A DNA stretch of 64,000 nt. Source: Pardosa pseudoannulata. Taxonomy: Eukaryota > Arthropoda > Arachnida > Araneae > Lycosidae. Every line of letters starts with the position of its first letter. The stretch's first letter is position 1. Below are positions 27,481 through 38,765 of the stretch, piece by piece. Both the position numbers and the translations under genes were made by a program. The stretch covers positions 109,691,191 through 109,755,190 of the forward strand of contig CM063502.1 of the NCBI GenBank assembly GCA_032207245.1, given 5' to 3'. The notes beneath the pieces were generated by a model. That model saw only the letters and a program-made list of their open reading frames with translations, did no database searches and was not told where the DNA came from.

Positions 27481-27909
27481 GAAATATGCTTTTCTTGATT
27501 TTATTTGACATACAGCTACAATGTATTAATTGGAGAACTCTTAACTAGCCTGTTAATAAGATGTATTTGAAATAAAACTTCAAATGAATGTAAAGAGATT
27601 ATAATAGTAGATCCTTTCGATAGATTCAGATTAAACAATCTATATAAGTAAGTTTTATTAAATGTGCGCATTTAACTTGAATTTTTATAGTTATAAAATA
27701 GAGAGTTAAGCAAATTGTATTAAAATATTTTTAATTTAACACCTAAGCATTAAACATAAATATGCATTTTTTAAATACAGTGTACGTGAAGACAATTACT
27801 AATTACTGTAAACAGTTTTTCTTCCTCCACATTTTGTAATACTCTTTTTATATCCCAAACAAAAAAAATAACAAAAGTTGTAGGCTTCTAACGAAAACTG
27901 TTTTTATTT
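27481..27909. other. AT-rich non-coding stretch
   Basis: Nothing is seen between the LINE remnant and the next SINE. Confidence 0.5.
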
Positions 27910-28078
27910 CTAACGAACGATAGCTGTAAGAACAGGGCACTGCTTACGGCATCTGAGTTCGAATCCCAATTCTGGCATGGAAGTTTGTAACCATTCCTAA
28001 TCGGCTTTAAGAAATAGATCCCGATCTTCTTAGCCCTCATATAACGAAACAGTATATTGTAGCATTCCAAACCAAATA
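27910..28078 (+). mobile_element. tRNA-derived SINE, copy S5
   Basis: The B box GAGTTCGAATCCC near 27,956 is followed by 'ctggcatggaagtttgtaac', 'aatcggctttaag', 'gatcccgatct' and 'tagcattccaaaccaaataaaaa'. The A-box half is decayed. No clear target duplication. Confidence 0.85.
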
Positions 28079-29564
28079 AAAAGTTTATATTTAACTTTAA
28101 ACTGGCTCATTATTAAATTTATAGTAAATTCCTTCCTAGTCCATCGTCAATTTACTTTGAATTTCTCAGCAATAAAAAATGGCTTTACCAGATTACGAAA
28201 AATAGTTAAAAAGCAACATATTTTCATAATAAAATTATTTAAAGATATATTTCATATTTTTTACAATAGTAACAGGCTTTAAAAGCATATAGGGTAATAC
28301 CATAACAAAGAATATTGCGTAATTTTCTTAAAAGCTTATTAAACTCTTTCTTTTTTCACATTATGTACATAAAAGACGAATTTGTTAGATTAATTTTAAC
28401 ACTTTACAGAAATGAAGACATTTTATTTCCAGAAAACACTCATGACTATATTATATGACTATATACATATTATGCCTATATACTATATTATATGACTATA
28501 TATTATCATGACTATACACATATTCCTAGTTGTGTGTAAAATTAACCTCCAATATCATTGTTTCCTTTAAAAATATTTATTTACAAGCATTAATTAAAAA
28601 GCTAATCAAACCCTAAATACTTTTAATTTTGAAATTTTTCAAAGGCTGTTTTGACAATTTTTTAAATGACCCAAATTATTTTTTTGTTACGGCGTTAATT
28701 TCTACTCAGTTGTGATCAAATTTAACTCAGTCTTTTTTTTTTCATCGCATTTAACGCTTCCATGCTTTATTACTGCATTAAAAACTGCATATACTCTCCC
28801 GGACAATACTGTCCTTATTGTAGCCGGGATGAGTTTAAATGGCAAATAAACTGCGTGTCTCGTCTGAACTTTATGACTGTAATTAGATGATCAAATTCAA
28901 AGCAAGAGTCACAAAAAAGCTCAATGCGAGGGAATCTTCTTTGAACCAACACGCTTATTATTCAATTGTGTTGCCAGAAAAACGAGTTTTAGGGAACATC
29001 GTGACCGTCCTCAGAGCTGTTTCATCACGATCTTATCAGTTCGGTGTCATTTGTTTGGTGTTAAAAACAGCTTATATTTTAAAAGATTATACAGAATTAA
29101 ATGAATCAAGTTTGTGGTCCAAATCTTAGACGGGAATCAGGTTTAAAGAAATTTTAAGAGAATGGGAGAAAACTAATATGCTCTCAGATCATACAGTGAT
29201 TGATTGCATACATGGAAGCGCGAAGATTGATTATTCTATACATGAAAGCGCACGAGGAGTAACTGTATCCTCATAATCTCGTAACTTTCAAATTAATCAG
29301 TAGGTTTTTGCTTAATTCCTCGAAAATAATGCAGCAATTTAAAATTTTCATTAAAATTTATCAAACGGAAGGTCATGGAGTCTTCGAATTACCATTTCAC
29401 TGCCAAACTCTCTTGAGTCAACATATGCTGGTAGCACTGTAAATTAATATTTGAGAAAATTTACAATTAGTGTAATGATTAAAGAGAATAGAGGATTGGA
29501 AAATTCATGAGCTAATAGCAGAAGTTTGGTAATGAAATTTGATCGTTTAGATATTCTAAAAGTA
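28079..29564. other. Non-coding, with small local repeats
   Basis: A short tandem cluster of 'atgactatat' words lies at about 28,441-28,530. An imperfect hairpin formed by 'cccggacaata' and 'ttattgtagccggg' lies at about 28,798-28,830. A direct repeat of about 33 bp built on 'gattgattg.atacatggaagcgc' lies at about 29,198-29,255. The 80-codon frame at 28,887-29,129 has no known domain. Confidence 0.5.
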
Positions 29565-30493
29565 CTAGCATATAGCCCGTTATATGACGGGATCTGTAAA
29601 ATTTTCCATTCCCCAGAATTGTAAAGTAACCTATGAGGCAAGTAAAAAAAATGGTTTTTTTCTCGGCTGAGAAATATCTGGTACAAGCTCAATAATTTGC
29701 TTATCTTTACTGACCGCATGTTAGTTGCCAACTTTAATTTATCTTGTCATATTACGTGATAGGATGGACAGCAGAGGTTTAAATATTAACAGTGATTATT
29801 TGGTGGCACGAATGATGTCCAAAACTTAGCGAATCGGGCGAAAATTAGCACCTTTAATTTATTTAGTCAAACTGTGTGGTTATGTATAAAGCACAAACAC
29901 ACAAACGAACAAACTTCTTAAATTTCAAAGATATATAACTTAAACGCTAGATATTAATTAGTCCGTGAAATAGACTCCTAGATTTTTGTGAAAAGAGTTT
30001 GTTGATAAATGTTTGTTGATACCGGTGATAAAATTTTCATTGCAACAAAAAATAATCGATGATTCAATTTAAAATTATCACATATGTACCTAATCTATCA
30101 CTTAAGCCAAATATAAAATAAAATTGTTTACATAATATCTAAATTCAGTGATAAAACGTATGAAAATAATGCAGATGATATTTAAATAATTTAAAATAAG
30201 AAATGATTAAATGAGATGGTTAAAGGAATGACTTCATAACGCTAGAAAAAATGTTATTTTCATCTACTTATCATAAATTGATGAATTTAATCGCCTGCTC
30301 ATAACCGGGGAAAATAGGGTTTGAAATAATGGTATTAAACGATCGAAAAGAGTGAAAGGGGTGTATTTCGAACGTTGTGCTAATCCTTACTCATCAAGAA
30401 TCTAATATAGATGCCTCTATCCATTCCAGATACAACCACTTCATAAATTCGAGGACAGGCGGACAGATAACTTAGGCTATTATTATATAGGGA
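29565..30493 (-). mobile_element. Non-autonomous Helitron, copy H3
   Basis: The minus-strand 3' end is CCCGTCATATAACGGGCTATATGCTAG followed by T, so the hairpin is nearly perfect. The 5' end is TCCCTATATAATAATAGCC at 30,475-30,493, but the preceding minus-strand base is T, not A. Length and internal order match H4 closely, so these two are near full length for the family. Confidence 0.9.
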
Positions 30494-31671
30494 AATAAGT
30501 AGCACTTAAATTTCTAAAACAATTTCTAAACAAGTAAAATTAAAATATATGAAAGACAATAGATTCGTGGAATAGTTAGGAATAATTTGTTGATAAATAA
30601 ATTTAATTCCAGATGCTTGAAATTGAGGTCCTTAAAATTTATAAGGAATGAAACCTATTAAACGAAAATAAACTGTAGTTACTGTGTCCGAATTCGAAAT
30701 TTTTATTTTAATTAAGGTAACATAATAATTAACTACTGATAATTCAGTTTGCATGTACCTATATTAATCAAAGCTTTTTTAGAAATTTCCAGGGAGAAAA
30801 ACTTTTTCATAATGAATTGCAATACATAAGAATATTTTAGGTTCTAGGAAATTTAATAACTTTTTTCCTACAACCCTTTTATCATTATTTTCCGTGTATA
30901 TGTATTAATAAGCACAGGACCATGACATTTTACATATCACTCCGCATATAAAGAATTTTTTTTCTTTTGCATTTTGTTTTTGTAACAACCCGATTTCACT
31001 ATCCTCTGCACTGAAAAAAATACAAAATCTGAAGCCTTAATTTCCTAGTTGAAAGTAAAACTCAAGTATTCAAAATAGTGCATTAATATTAGATTAATTT
31101 TAATCGAAATAATTAAACCTACTAAAGACAATTTAAAAGAATGTCCAGTGATTTAATGCAAAATCGCTTTAATGTAATTAAATATAGTTGTTTATAAATA
31201 TTTTATACTGAAAAAACATTTATAAAATAAAAATTAAGAAGCGTAGTTCTGTGAAAAATATAGTTTAATGAGAAGTATAAGCATGTAAAAATAAATTATT
31301 GAAGTTTTTAAAATTACTATGTTAAAAGTGTTAGTGAACATTCAGAAATACCATTGTAAAAATCCCAAACCATTTTTTAAGTATCTGTTCTTACAAAGAC
31401 GCATGGTTAAAGCTTCTATAATAATGGTAACAAATCAACAGTTATGAAAACACTGTTTATTTTTCATATGAATTTCATTACTCTAATAATTCTTTATAAA
31501 TAATAAAGTAAATTGCAATAATATCTGGCGCAATTAAAATATATATTAAATGCCAAGAAATAAATTTCTATCAAATATAATATAAAATATGATGTTTCAA
31601 AGGCTCAACGCTATGATCTAAAGCTTTTCTAAAGCTACATCGTATTATATAAACCATGTAATTCTAAACTA
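30494..31671. other. AT-rich spacer between inverted Helitrons H3 and H4
   Basis: About 1.2 kb of AT-rich sequence with no recognised feature. Transcription across it and its flanks could give a long hairpin, because H3 and H4 are in opposite orientation. Confidence 0.5.
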
Positions 31672-32605
31672 TCCCTTATATAATAATAGCCTAAGTTATC
31701 TGTCCGTCTGTCCCCGAATTTATGAAGCGGTTGGACCTGGAATGGATAGAGGCATCCATATTGGATTCTTGATGAGATAGGGTTAGCAAAATTCAAAGCC
31801 AGTAAAGTGTATCTTCTCCTAAACTAGCGATCCGATTCTAAAATAAATTGGTGTAAATAGGCTTCATATCACAGAAAAAAATACTGTCGTCTTTAAAACG
31901 TTCAAAGTCCACCCCTTCCCCCTTTTTGAGCATTTAATTCCATTATTTCAAGCCCTATTTCCCCCGGTTAATAGCAGGTGATTATATTTATCGATTTATC
32001 ACTTAATAAACAGATAAAAACAGCATTTTTCTAGTAGTATGACGTCATTCCTTTAACCAACTCATTTAATCATTCCTTATTTTAAATTATTTAAATATCG
32101 TCTGCATTAGTTTCATACATTTTATCACTTAACTTAGATATTACGTAAAATATTTTCTTTTATATTTGGCTTAAATACTAAATTAGGTATATATGTGATA
32201 ATTTTAAACTTAATAATCGATTATTTTTTGTTGCAATGAAAATTTTATCACCGGTATTAACAACAAATTCTTTTCATAAAAGTCTGTAAGCCTGTTTCAA
32301 GGAATAATAAATATCTAGCTTTTAAATTATATATCTTTGAAAATTAAGCAGTTTGTTCGTTTGTGTGCTTGTTTTTCATACATAACCACACACTTTTTGA
32401 CTAAATGAATTCAAGGTAATTCTCAACTGCTTTTACAGTATCGGGAGACTTTAGAAGAGTATGAAGATAAAGAAATTATTGAGCGTGTACCGGACAATTC
32501 TCAGCCAAAAAAGAATCCATTCTTTTACCTGACTCATAGGGTTCTTTACAATTCTGTAAAATTAAAAATTTTACTGATGCCGTCATATCAGGGGCTATAT
32601 ACTAG
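31672..32605 (+). mobile_element. Non-autonomous Helitron, copy H4
   Basis: The 5' end TCCCTTATATAATAATAGCC is preceded by A, and the 3' end GGGGCTATATACTAG is followed by T, giving a clean A^T insertion. The hairpin CCGTCATATCAGGGG has two mismatches. At 934 bp it is my reference copy. No Rep or helicase sequence is present. Confidence 0.9.
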
Positions 32606-35317
32606 TAAAGGTATAATTATACATAATCTAACACTGTTTTACTAATAATTTTTGCTTTTATATCACCCTTTTAAAACAATTTCATTTACAGAAAAAAACC
32701 CTGTCATGCGAGGTTCTTACAGTGATTGAAAAAACGTCTATTCTCCAACGGCTTATTATTTATTAACTGTGAAGAATTACTAATCCATACTCTTCCTGCA
32801 GGTAATGATAAAGTGTTTCAATTTTAAACACGCCTCATTGATCATGTCGGAATCAACCTGTGATCAATGAATGAACCTCTCGGAGCTCTAATAAAACGAT
32901 TAATAATAATAAAAAAAAATTCTAGAATCTCAGTTCCGCCTAACACTTCTATAATTATAAATTTATGTCCGTAACAATTTTTAAATTTTTGTTAGTCGTG
33001 GCATGCATGCACCTTTAGAATCGTGAGGCGAAGCTGTCAGCACTTTCAGGAAAAGATCTTTTAAATTAGAATAAATATTTTTAAAGAACATGTACCTCCT
33101 TATTACTAGTTGATACAAGGTAAAAATAAACACTGCCTATTCAAAATGCTATACATCTTCTATGTTTGTTAACTGACATGTAGTAATAATACTGTTATGA
33201 TATCAAACGCATTTATGAAATTCATTTATAAAACTTGTTTGTTTTAACGTGTATATTCTCATAAATTGGAATGCATGCTTCTATTTATTTAGTAGCCAAG
33301 ATTTAGTTTGTTGCATTTATAAGGGGGGTTTCATGGGGTATTCATAAAGTATTCATGGGACATTCATAGGGTTGTTAACACATAAATAATGCGTTTGATG
33401 ACACATTTGTGAAACTTTTATTTTCAATAGTCTTTATTTTCAGTTTATTTATTAACAAACTCAATATTCTTAAAATTTCATTTGTAGTCTTGTGTACTAT
33501 TGAGAAGAAATAATCAGCATTTAAACAAGCTAAGAAAACTGTTCTCAGTACATTTAATACATTAAATAAAATGCACGTCACAAATTTGATGTAAAAACAT
33601 TAAGCTCCTTTTAAAATAAGAATGCTATTACTAAAAGTTTATTTGAAGATTTTCTAGGATATAACAAAGTATACCCTTCTATATAAATGGTATAATGCGT
33701 TAATATACCTTTCTTTTTGTTTTAAAATAGTACAAACTTTTCAGAATTTGTGCACACATGGAGTAGTAGTAAATAATACATGAAATGGTTCAATATAGTT
33801 CAATCTAATTAAATCATGATTGAGCAAAATAATAGCAGCCTTGCCTCTCTTATAAATTTTGCATTATTTAATGACACTTTACATCTCCAAAATAGCAAAA
33901 CTTAAAACAGAAATAACTCTTTGTTATCATCTCTCTGTTATCTTATATAGACTATCAGATGATACTATAATTGTGTTAACAAAACTTAGGAACACGCTAG
34001 AAGAACACAAAGTACTACAGAGATCGCACTATTATGTAAGTAATAAAGAGTTTTCTTAATTCTGGAACTTTTGCAGCCCCTATAGGAGTTTGTATTCGTT
34101 TTCTTCTACATAACAAAACAATAACGAAATTTAAATGTAGCACACAGTTTTCCATGTCAAATGCCCGTTGTAGTTGCTACTAATCGAAATTAATGGAAAT
34201 AATCTGAAATGGATTGGGTACTTAAAAAATAACTTTAAGTAATTTTTGTCTGTTAAAAATATTTCCTTATTACACATTATTGTAGTTAAACACATGGATT
34301 TATATACATATATATGTATTGTGTGGGAGAGAGAGGGGGGAAGGGGGAGACAGAGAATGAAGGCGTATGTATGTTTGAGTACTATTAAAATTACACTAAT
34401 ATCCCCTTAAGAATATTTTTTCTAATACTGTTAGGTCTAAAGATACCCTTTTGCCTAGAATAAGCCAAATCATATATTTTTCCGATAGCTTGCCCTAGAG
34501 CATCACATCACCACAGGGATCAACAGCTGCACCCGTTGTTAGAATAGAACATTTGTCTTCTTTGACATCGTAGATCAAATTTGTGTTATACGTTAGGAAA
34601 ACCAGGAAAACACCATGGTGCTTCCCCGATCGATTCATTTGGTCAAGACTGGTAACCGATCCCGTAAAGTACGAAATAATCTAGAGTATTTAAAAACTGG
34701 CTAATAACTGATGTATTGTCAGCCCGTAGAAAATAAGTGTCTTTATTAGCAATTATTTAGCACTTCATTAGACTCATTTAAAATATCCTAGAATATCTAA
34801 AACTATCCTAAGTTATCACTCTTCATACATTATGATCTAATGTAAAATTGGATGCTTCTCATTTTAAAGTTGATCTGTTTAGAGAAAATAAAAATTGTTG
34901 CTTTTATTTATTAAATTAGGGTAAAGAACTGCCTTTCCTAAATATAAAATACATTGTTTCTTTCCTCGTGAAGGGAAGAGTGTAGCTGAGAGAAGCGTGC
35001 TACAACAATAGGAAAAGAAAATCATAAATATCCAACTAGAAGAAATGGAAAGATTAAAACATAAAAATATTTAATACATAAAAATTATGAGGTTATACAA
35101 TCTTTAAATGAATTTAATTTTTTAATTAAAGGTAAAAATAGCCACAAGGAGAAAAATAAATGATATTACTTCCTAACAGGTGCAGTTTTCTTATTTATTA
35201 TACTTATTTATATTTCCTTATTTATTATTGTTTTATTTTTTCTTATTTATTATATACAAATGGGGATGGTTAATCCAAAAGGCAGGACCTTAGCCAGGAT
35301 TGAGTTTCGTCGGGGAG
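32606..35317. other. AT-rich non-coding stretch
   Basis: No gene is recognised in 2.7 kb. Minor structures: the inverted pair ATTGATCA...TGATCAAT at about 32,838-32,869, repeated 'attcatggg'-type words at about 33,330-33,372, and a G/A-rich run at about 34,323-34,360. A less AT-rich patch at 34,490-34,690 is unassigned. Confidence 0.5.
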
Positions 35318-35505
35318 GGGGGGGTTTGGTTTTGGTTTTGGAGTGCTACGGTCTACTTTTTGCAACTCGAGGGCTAACAAGACCGGGACCTACTGCTTAA
35401 AGCCGATTCCGAACGGCTACGAACATCCATGCCATAGCGGGATTCGAGCCCACAAACTCCGGTTCCGAAGGCTAGCACCCTAACCATTCGGCCATCGTTC
35501 GGCGG
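35318..35505 (-). mobile_element. tRNA-derived SINE, copy S6 (near full length)
   Basis: This is a well-kept inverted copy. On the minus strand the head reads 'cgatggccgaatggttaggg' (A-box region), then 'gctagccttcggaaccgg' and a B box GGGCTCGAATCCC, then the family body to 'agtgctccaaaaccaaaacc'. It lies in a G-rich context (runs of G on both sides) that obscures any target duplication. It gives the clearest view of the tRNA-like head. Confidence 0.92.
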
Positions 35506-35621
35506 GAGGGTGGGGGGAGAGACCTGAATTTGGATTGCGCTCCCACTCTTGATAAATCCCTATTTTTTAACTTAAAATATAGTGAAAATTTTATAAAATT
35601 TAATATTATACATATGAATAT
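35506..35621. other. Short AT-rich spacer
   Basis: No feature seen. Confidence 0.4.
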
Positions 35622-36010
35622 GTAACGGGTAAAAATTATTCGTCACCGATCACACGGGTTATATAGACCATATTTTATAGTTGGCAGAGCTTACTTAGCG
35701 ATGCAAATTTACTGCAATCATGCCGTGAAAGGCAACTCACACCGACTCTAAGATCAGGCAAAATACTTAACAAACATCCTTTATTTTCAACTTAAAGACA
35801 GAGCACTCAGGGACACGTCTTACACAGGTAAGAAACAAAAATGCATGTGTAGTTTTATGAAAATGTCGTCTTGAGGAGGGACTAATCACGTCAATAATTT
35901 CCCTTGAAAGAGTGATTCTGCTGTGGTCAGTAGATAAAAATAGAGCAGAAAAAATGCATAAAACAGCATAAAGATCGAAAAGATTCAGTTTTTCCTGGGA
36001 GAAATGACAG
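35622..36010 (-). mobile_element. Possible solo LTR remnant, copy 2
   Basis: On the minus strand the segment would run from TGTCATTTCTCC (plus 35,999-36,010) to ...CCCGTTACA (plus 35,622-35,630), giving the TG...CA ends usual for LTRs, with an AATAAAGG polyadenylation-like signal near plus 35,783. It resembles 3,215-3,560. No 5-bp target duplication is found at these ends, so the boundaries are tentative. Confidence 0.4.
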
Positions 36011-36217
36011 CCAGTTTAGGAAAGTGATTGAAAGGGCCACATGTAGCAGTTATTAAGTTTATAGTTTTGAAAAGTGGATAAGGAATTCAATCTTAATGAA
36101 TCAAGTTCTTGATTTTAATTTGGGTTAATGGAAAAGAAAAATTTAAAAAAAAACTTGAATCCGGAAAAATTTTAAGAAATTTAGAAGAAATATTTTTTAT
36201 GTATTACATGTACATAT

Positions 36218-36219
<2 letters not shown>
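36011..36219. other. AT-rich non-coding
   Basis: No feature seen before the TA microsatellite. Confidence 0.4.

Positions 36220-36305
<86 letters not shown>
36220..36305. repeat. Pure (TA)n microsatellite
   Basis: About 43 uninterrupted TA units. The open frame at 36,109-36,348 runs through it by chance. Confidence 0.98.
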
Positions 36306-36308
<3 letters not shown>

Positions 36309-37325
36309 TAAAATTCCATGTACAATCTTGTGTGATATGTTATACTAAGTGTATATAATAATTTTGAGCAAAATTAATGAAGATAAGCATTTTAAAAAGG
36401 AAATTGTTATTTGAAAATTAAATTTTAATTAAGTATACGGGTTTAAAAAAAGAATTATACTTGAAAATTTAATTTTATTTCAGTATTAGAATACAATGCA
36501 GTAAACTCCAGAATTTCAGCCTCCTTTTCCCTCTACTGATTTCCCTGGATGTGAAACTTTTCTTTGTGAAATTTTTCTATGAAACATTCATTTTAATTGT
36601 AATCATTTTTATACTGTTATTTGATATTCACCAAGTATATTTTTCTTATATTTTTTAATGATTCTCATAGTATTTTAGTGAATATTAGAAACGTTCAGAT
36701 TCCTGGGAGTTGTTTTCGAATTACAAACACTAATGTTGTTTAAAAAATTGAAGTATGATTGGGAATAGTAAGAATAGAAGTCCTTTTCATACCATCCATA
36801 ATTTGAAACTCTGATCTCATTTCCACCGGGTCGAATCGAAAATCTTTATGGGGAATCGAGAAGCAAAGTTATACTTTTTATGATCTTTTCTCAACTTCTC
36901 TGTACTTAATAAAAAATTAATTTTCAGAGAGAAAATTATTTAATTTTTTAAATTTTATTTTTAAAAAATGAAATTCCACAACTTTTTAACTTTAACGGAA
37001 CTTTTCAACTAAGAATTCTTGTCAAATATTTATTTCCCTCTTGAGTAAAGAAAACGTTTAAAGTTAATTTGTCCTTACAAAATATTGCTTATTTTGGTTC
37101 CAGTCATTGAAAGTTAAAGAACTTTAAATTATATCGAATTAATCTTATTATTTACCTCCAAGTCATCTATCCTCTATTCCTTCATTCCTTTTTAGAACTC
37201 TAAATATTTCAGAAGTTAACAATAATGAAGAAAATGTGCCATTGGAAAGAGGTCGACGTAATAAGATCTGTTAAGGATAATTCGCAGTTTAAAGTAATTT
37301 GATTTGAAACACAGACACACAGAAC
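36306..37325. other. AT-rich non-coding stretch
   Basis: No gene or repeat recognised. Confidence 0.5.
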
Positions 37326-37483
37326 AGTTGCCGAGTGGCAGGGTTGTTCTCTTCGGTACTGGAGTTAGCGGGTTTTAATCCCGCTGCTCCCATGGGCGCT
37401 CGAATACGTTCGGAACCCGATTTAAGCAGTAGGTCCCAATCTTATTATCTCTCATGTAACAAAACAGTAGCACTCCAAAAGAA
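37326..37483 (+). mobile_element. tRNA-derived SINE, copy S7
   Basis: The head 'cagttgccgagtggcagggt' is followed by 'tctcttcggtactgg', a decayed B box (GGGTTTTAATCCC) and body blocks 'cccatgggcgctcgaatacg', 'gatttaagcagtaggtccca' and 'agtagcactccaaa'. It is one of two SINE pieces in a cluster with 37,645-37,806. Confidence 0.85.
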
Positions 37484-37644
37484 ACTAATCACGGACACAT
37501 ATACCCACATCCCTGTCCAACCTTAAAAGGTTTACAATCAACCAAAGACCAAAACGGATGGGGTGACTTGGGGCCAAATTCAAATCAAACACGTATATTT
37601 CCCTTTTCTCACCTTCCGTCCACAAATTTTCAGATATAAGCAAA

Positions 37645-37806
37645 TTTTGGGTTTTATTTGGAGCGCTACAGTCTACTTTTTCAACACGAGGGCTAATGAG
37701 ACCGGGACCTACCACTTAAAGTCGATTCCGAATGGCTACGAACTTCCACGCCTCAGTGGGATAAGAACCTACTGGAGTTCATGAGTTCGAATCCAACTGC
37801 GGCAAA
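37645..37806 (-). mobile_element. SINE copy S8, inverted, broken near its head
   Basis: Complement of the body from 'tttatttggagcgctacagtctac' to 'cacgcctcagtgggat' (about 37,645-37,762). The next bases, 'actggagttcatgagttcga' and 'atccaactgcggca', are a SINE head/B-box piece in plus orientation. Two oppositely oriented pieces are therefore fused, probably by inversion of the head or by a second nested insertion. Confidence 0.75.
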
Positions 37807-38289
37807 TTTGCGGACGGAAGTTGAGATACGATGATTATGTGTTTGACATGAATATGGCCCAAAATCTGTCATTTGATCACTTCAGTACAATACTTTCAAG
37901 TGTTAACCAACAAATATATGATCAATACTATCTAAAAAAGACTAGTACATAACAATTAAATGTAGTTATATATTATATGGATTTTCAAGCTGTTATTTTA
38001 GAAAATTAAAACACGAAGACATATTTACCAAATGAAAAAAAAATAATATAAACATCAAACCCAAATTTTAACATTATTTTACATTACAGTTCATATTGTT
38101 ATTTATAAAACTAATATTTTACGTATTTCTTAAAGCCAGGCTTTGTAAAATGAACTATAAAACTATTCAAATCAAATATTTTCAGGATAACGTAGCACAA
38201 AACATATTTTTCTTAATAGTGTAGTAGTTTATTTTAGAAAGTTTGTCTTTTTAAAATATGTCAAATAATATTGTTATAAATGGGCAAAG
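37807..38289. other. AT-rich non-coding stretch
   Basis: No feature seen upstream of the duplicated element at 38,290. Confidence 0.45.
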
Positions 38290-38765
38290 TGAACTTTAAT
38301 GTAGAACGTTGCTAAAGTTCGATTTCGAACAACAACAAAAGCCCACTTTCTACAACGGCTTACAAAGAACCATGTTAAAGGGCGTCCACTGTCCAGCGGA
38401 AAAGCCAGCAGAAAAACAATGAAGAGAGAATACATTTATTGATAACAAAAACCAAAGTTACAGAAGACCAAAATATTGCAGCAAGACAGAGCAAAACCTG
38501 CCAAAATTTTAGACGGGCAATGGAAACTGTAATGTAGAATGCTTTAAAAGCATTCCACATTACAGTTTTCGATTTAAAACAACAAAAGCTCATTTCCCCA
38601 GCGAACTCCAAAAAGTGGCTTACAACAAACCAAATTAACCGGAAGATATATCCACCTTTCACAGTCAATGGAACAAACCCAGCAGAAGAGCAACAAACAG
38701 AGAATACAGGTAACAAAAACTAAGGTTACAGAAGATCAAAATATTACAAGACAAAACAAATCCTG
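38290..38765. repeat. Two diverged tandem copies of an unassigned element (partner of the SINE fusion)
   Basis: Copy 1 (about 38,290-38,520) and copy 2 (about 38,525-38,765) share 'taatgtagaa.g', 'ttcgattt.gaacaacaa.aaa', 'ggcttacaa..aacca..ttaa', 'gtcca..gg.a.aa.ccagcag', 'agagaatac' and 'gttacagaaga.caaaatatt'. Copy 2 begins with a near-perfect 45-bp palindrome. The right half of copy 2, from 'ggcttacaacaaacc', is the portion present in every unit of the array to the right. The 113-codon minus frame over both copies is hydrophobic, but I see no family in it. Confidence 0.65.
38524..38568. repeat. 45-bp near-perfect palindrome
   Basis: The left arm 38,524-38,545 and right arm 38,547-38,568 are complementary over 22 bp with one mismatch and a single-base centre. 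It sits at the start of the second copy of the unassigned element and could extrude as a cruciform. Confidence 0.95.

Noticed and set aside
35318..35505. A genuine tRNA gene from the A and B boxes
   Set aside because: After the B box no acceptor-stem complement follows; instead the same non-tRNA body as in the other SINE copies appears.
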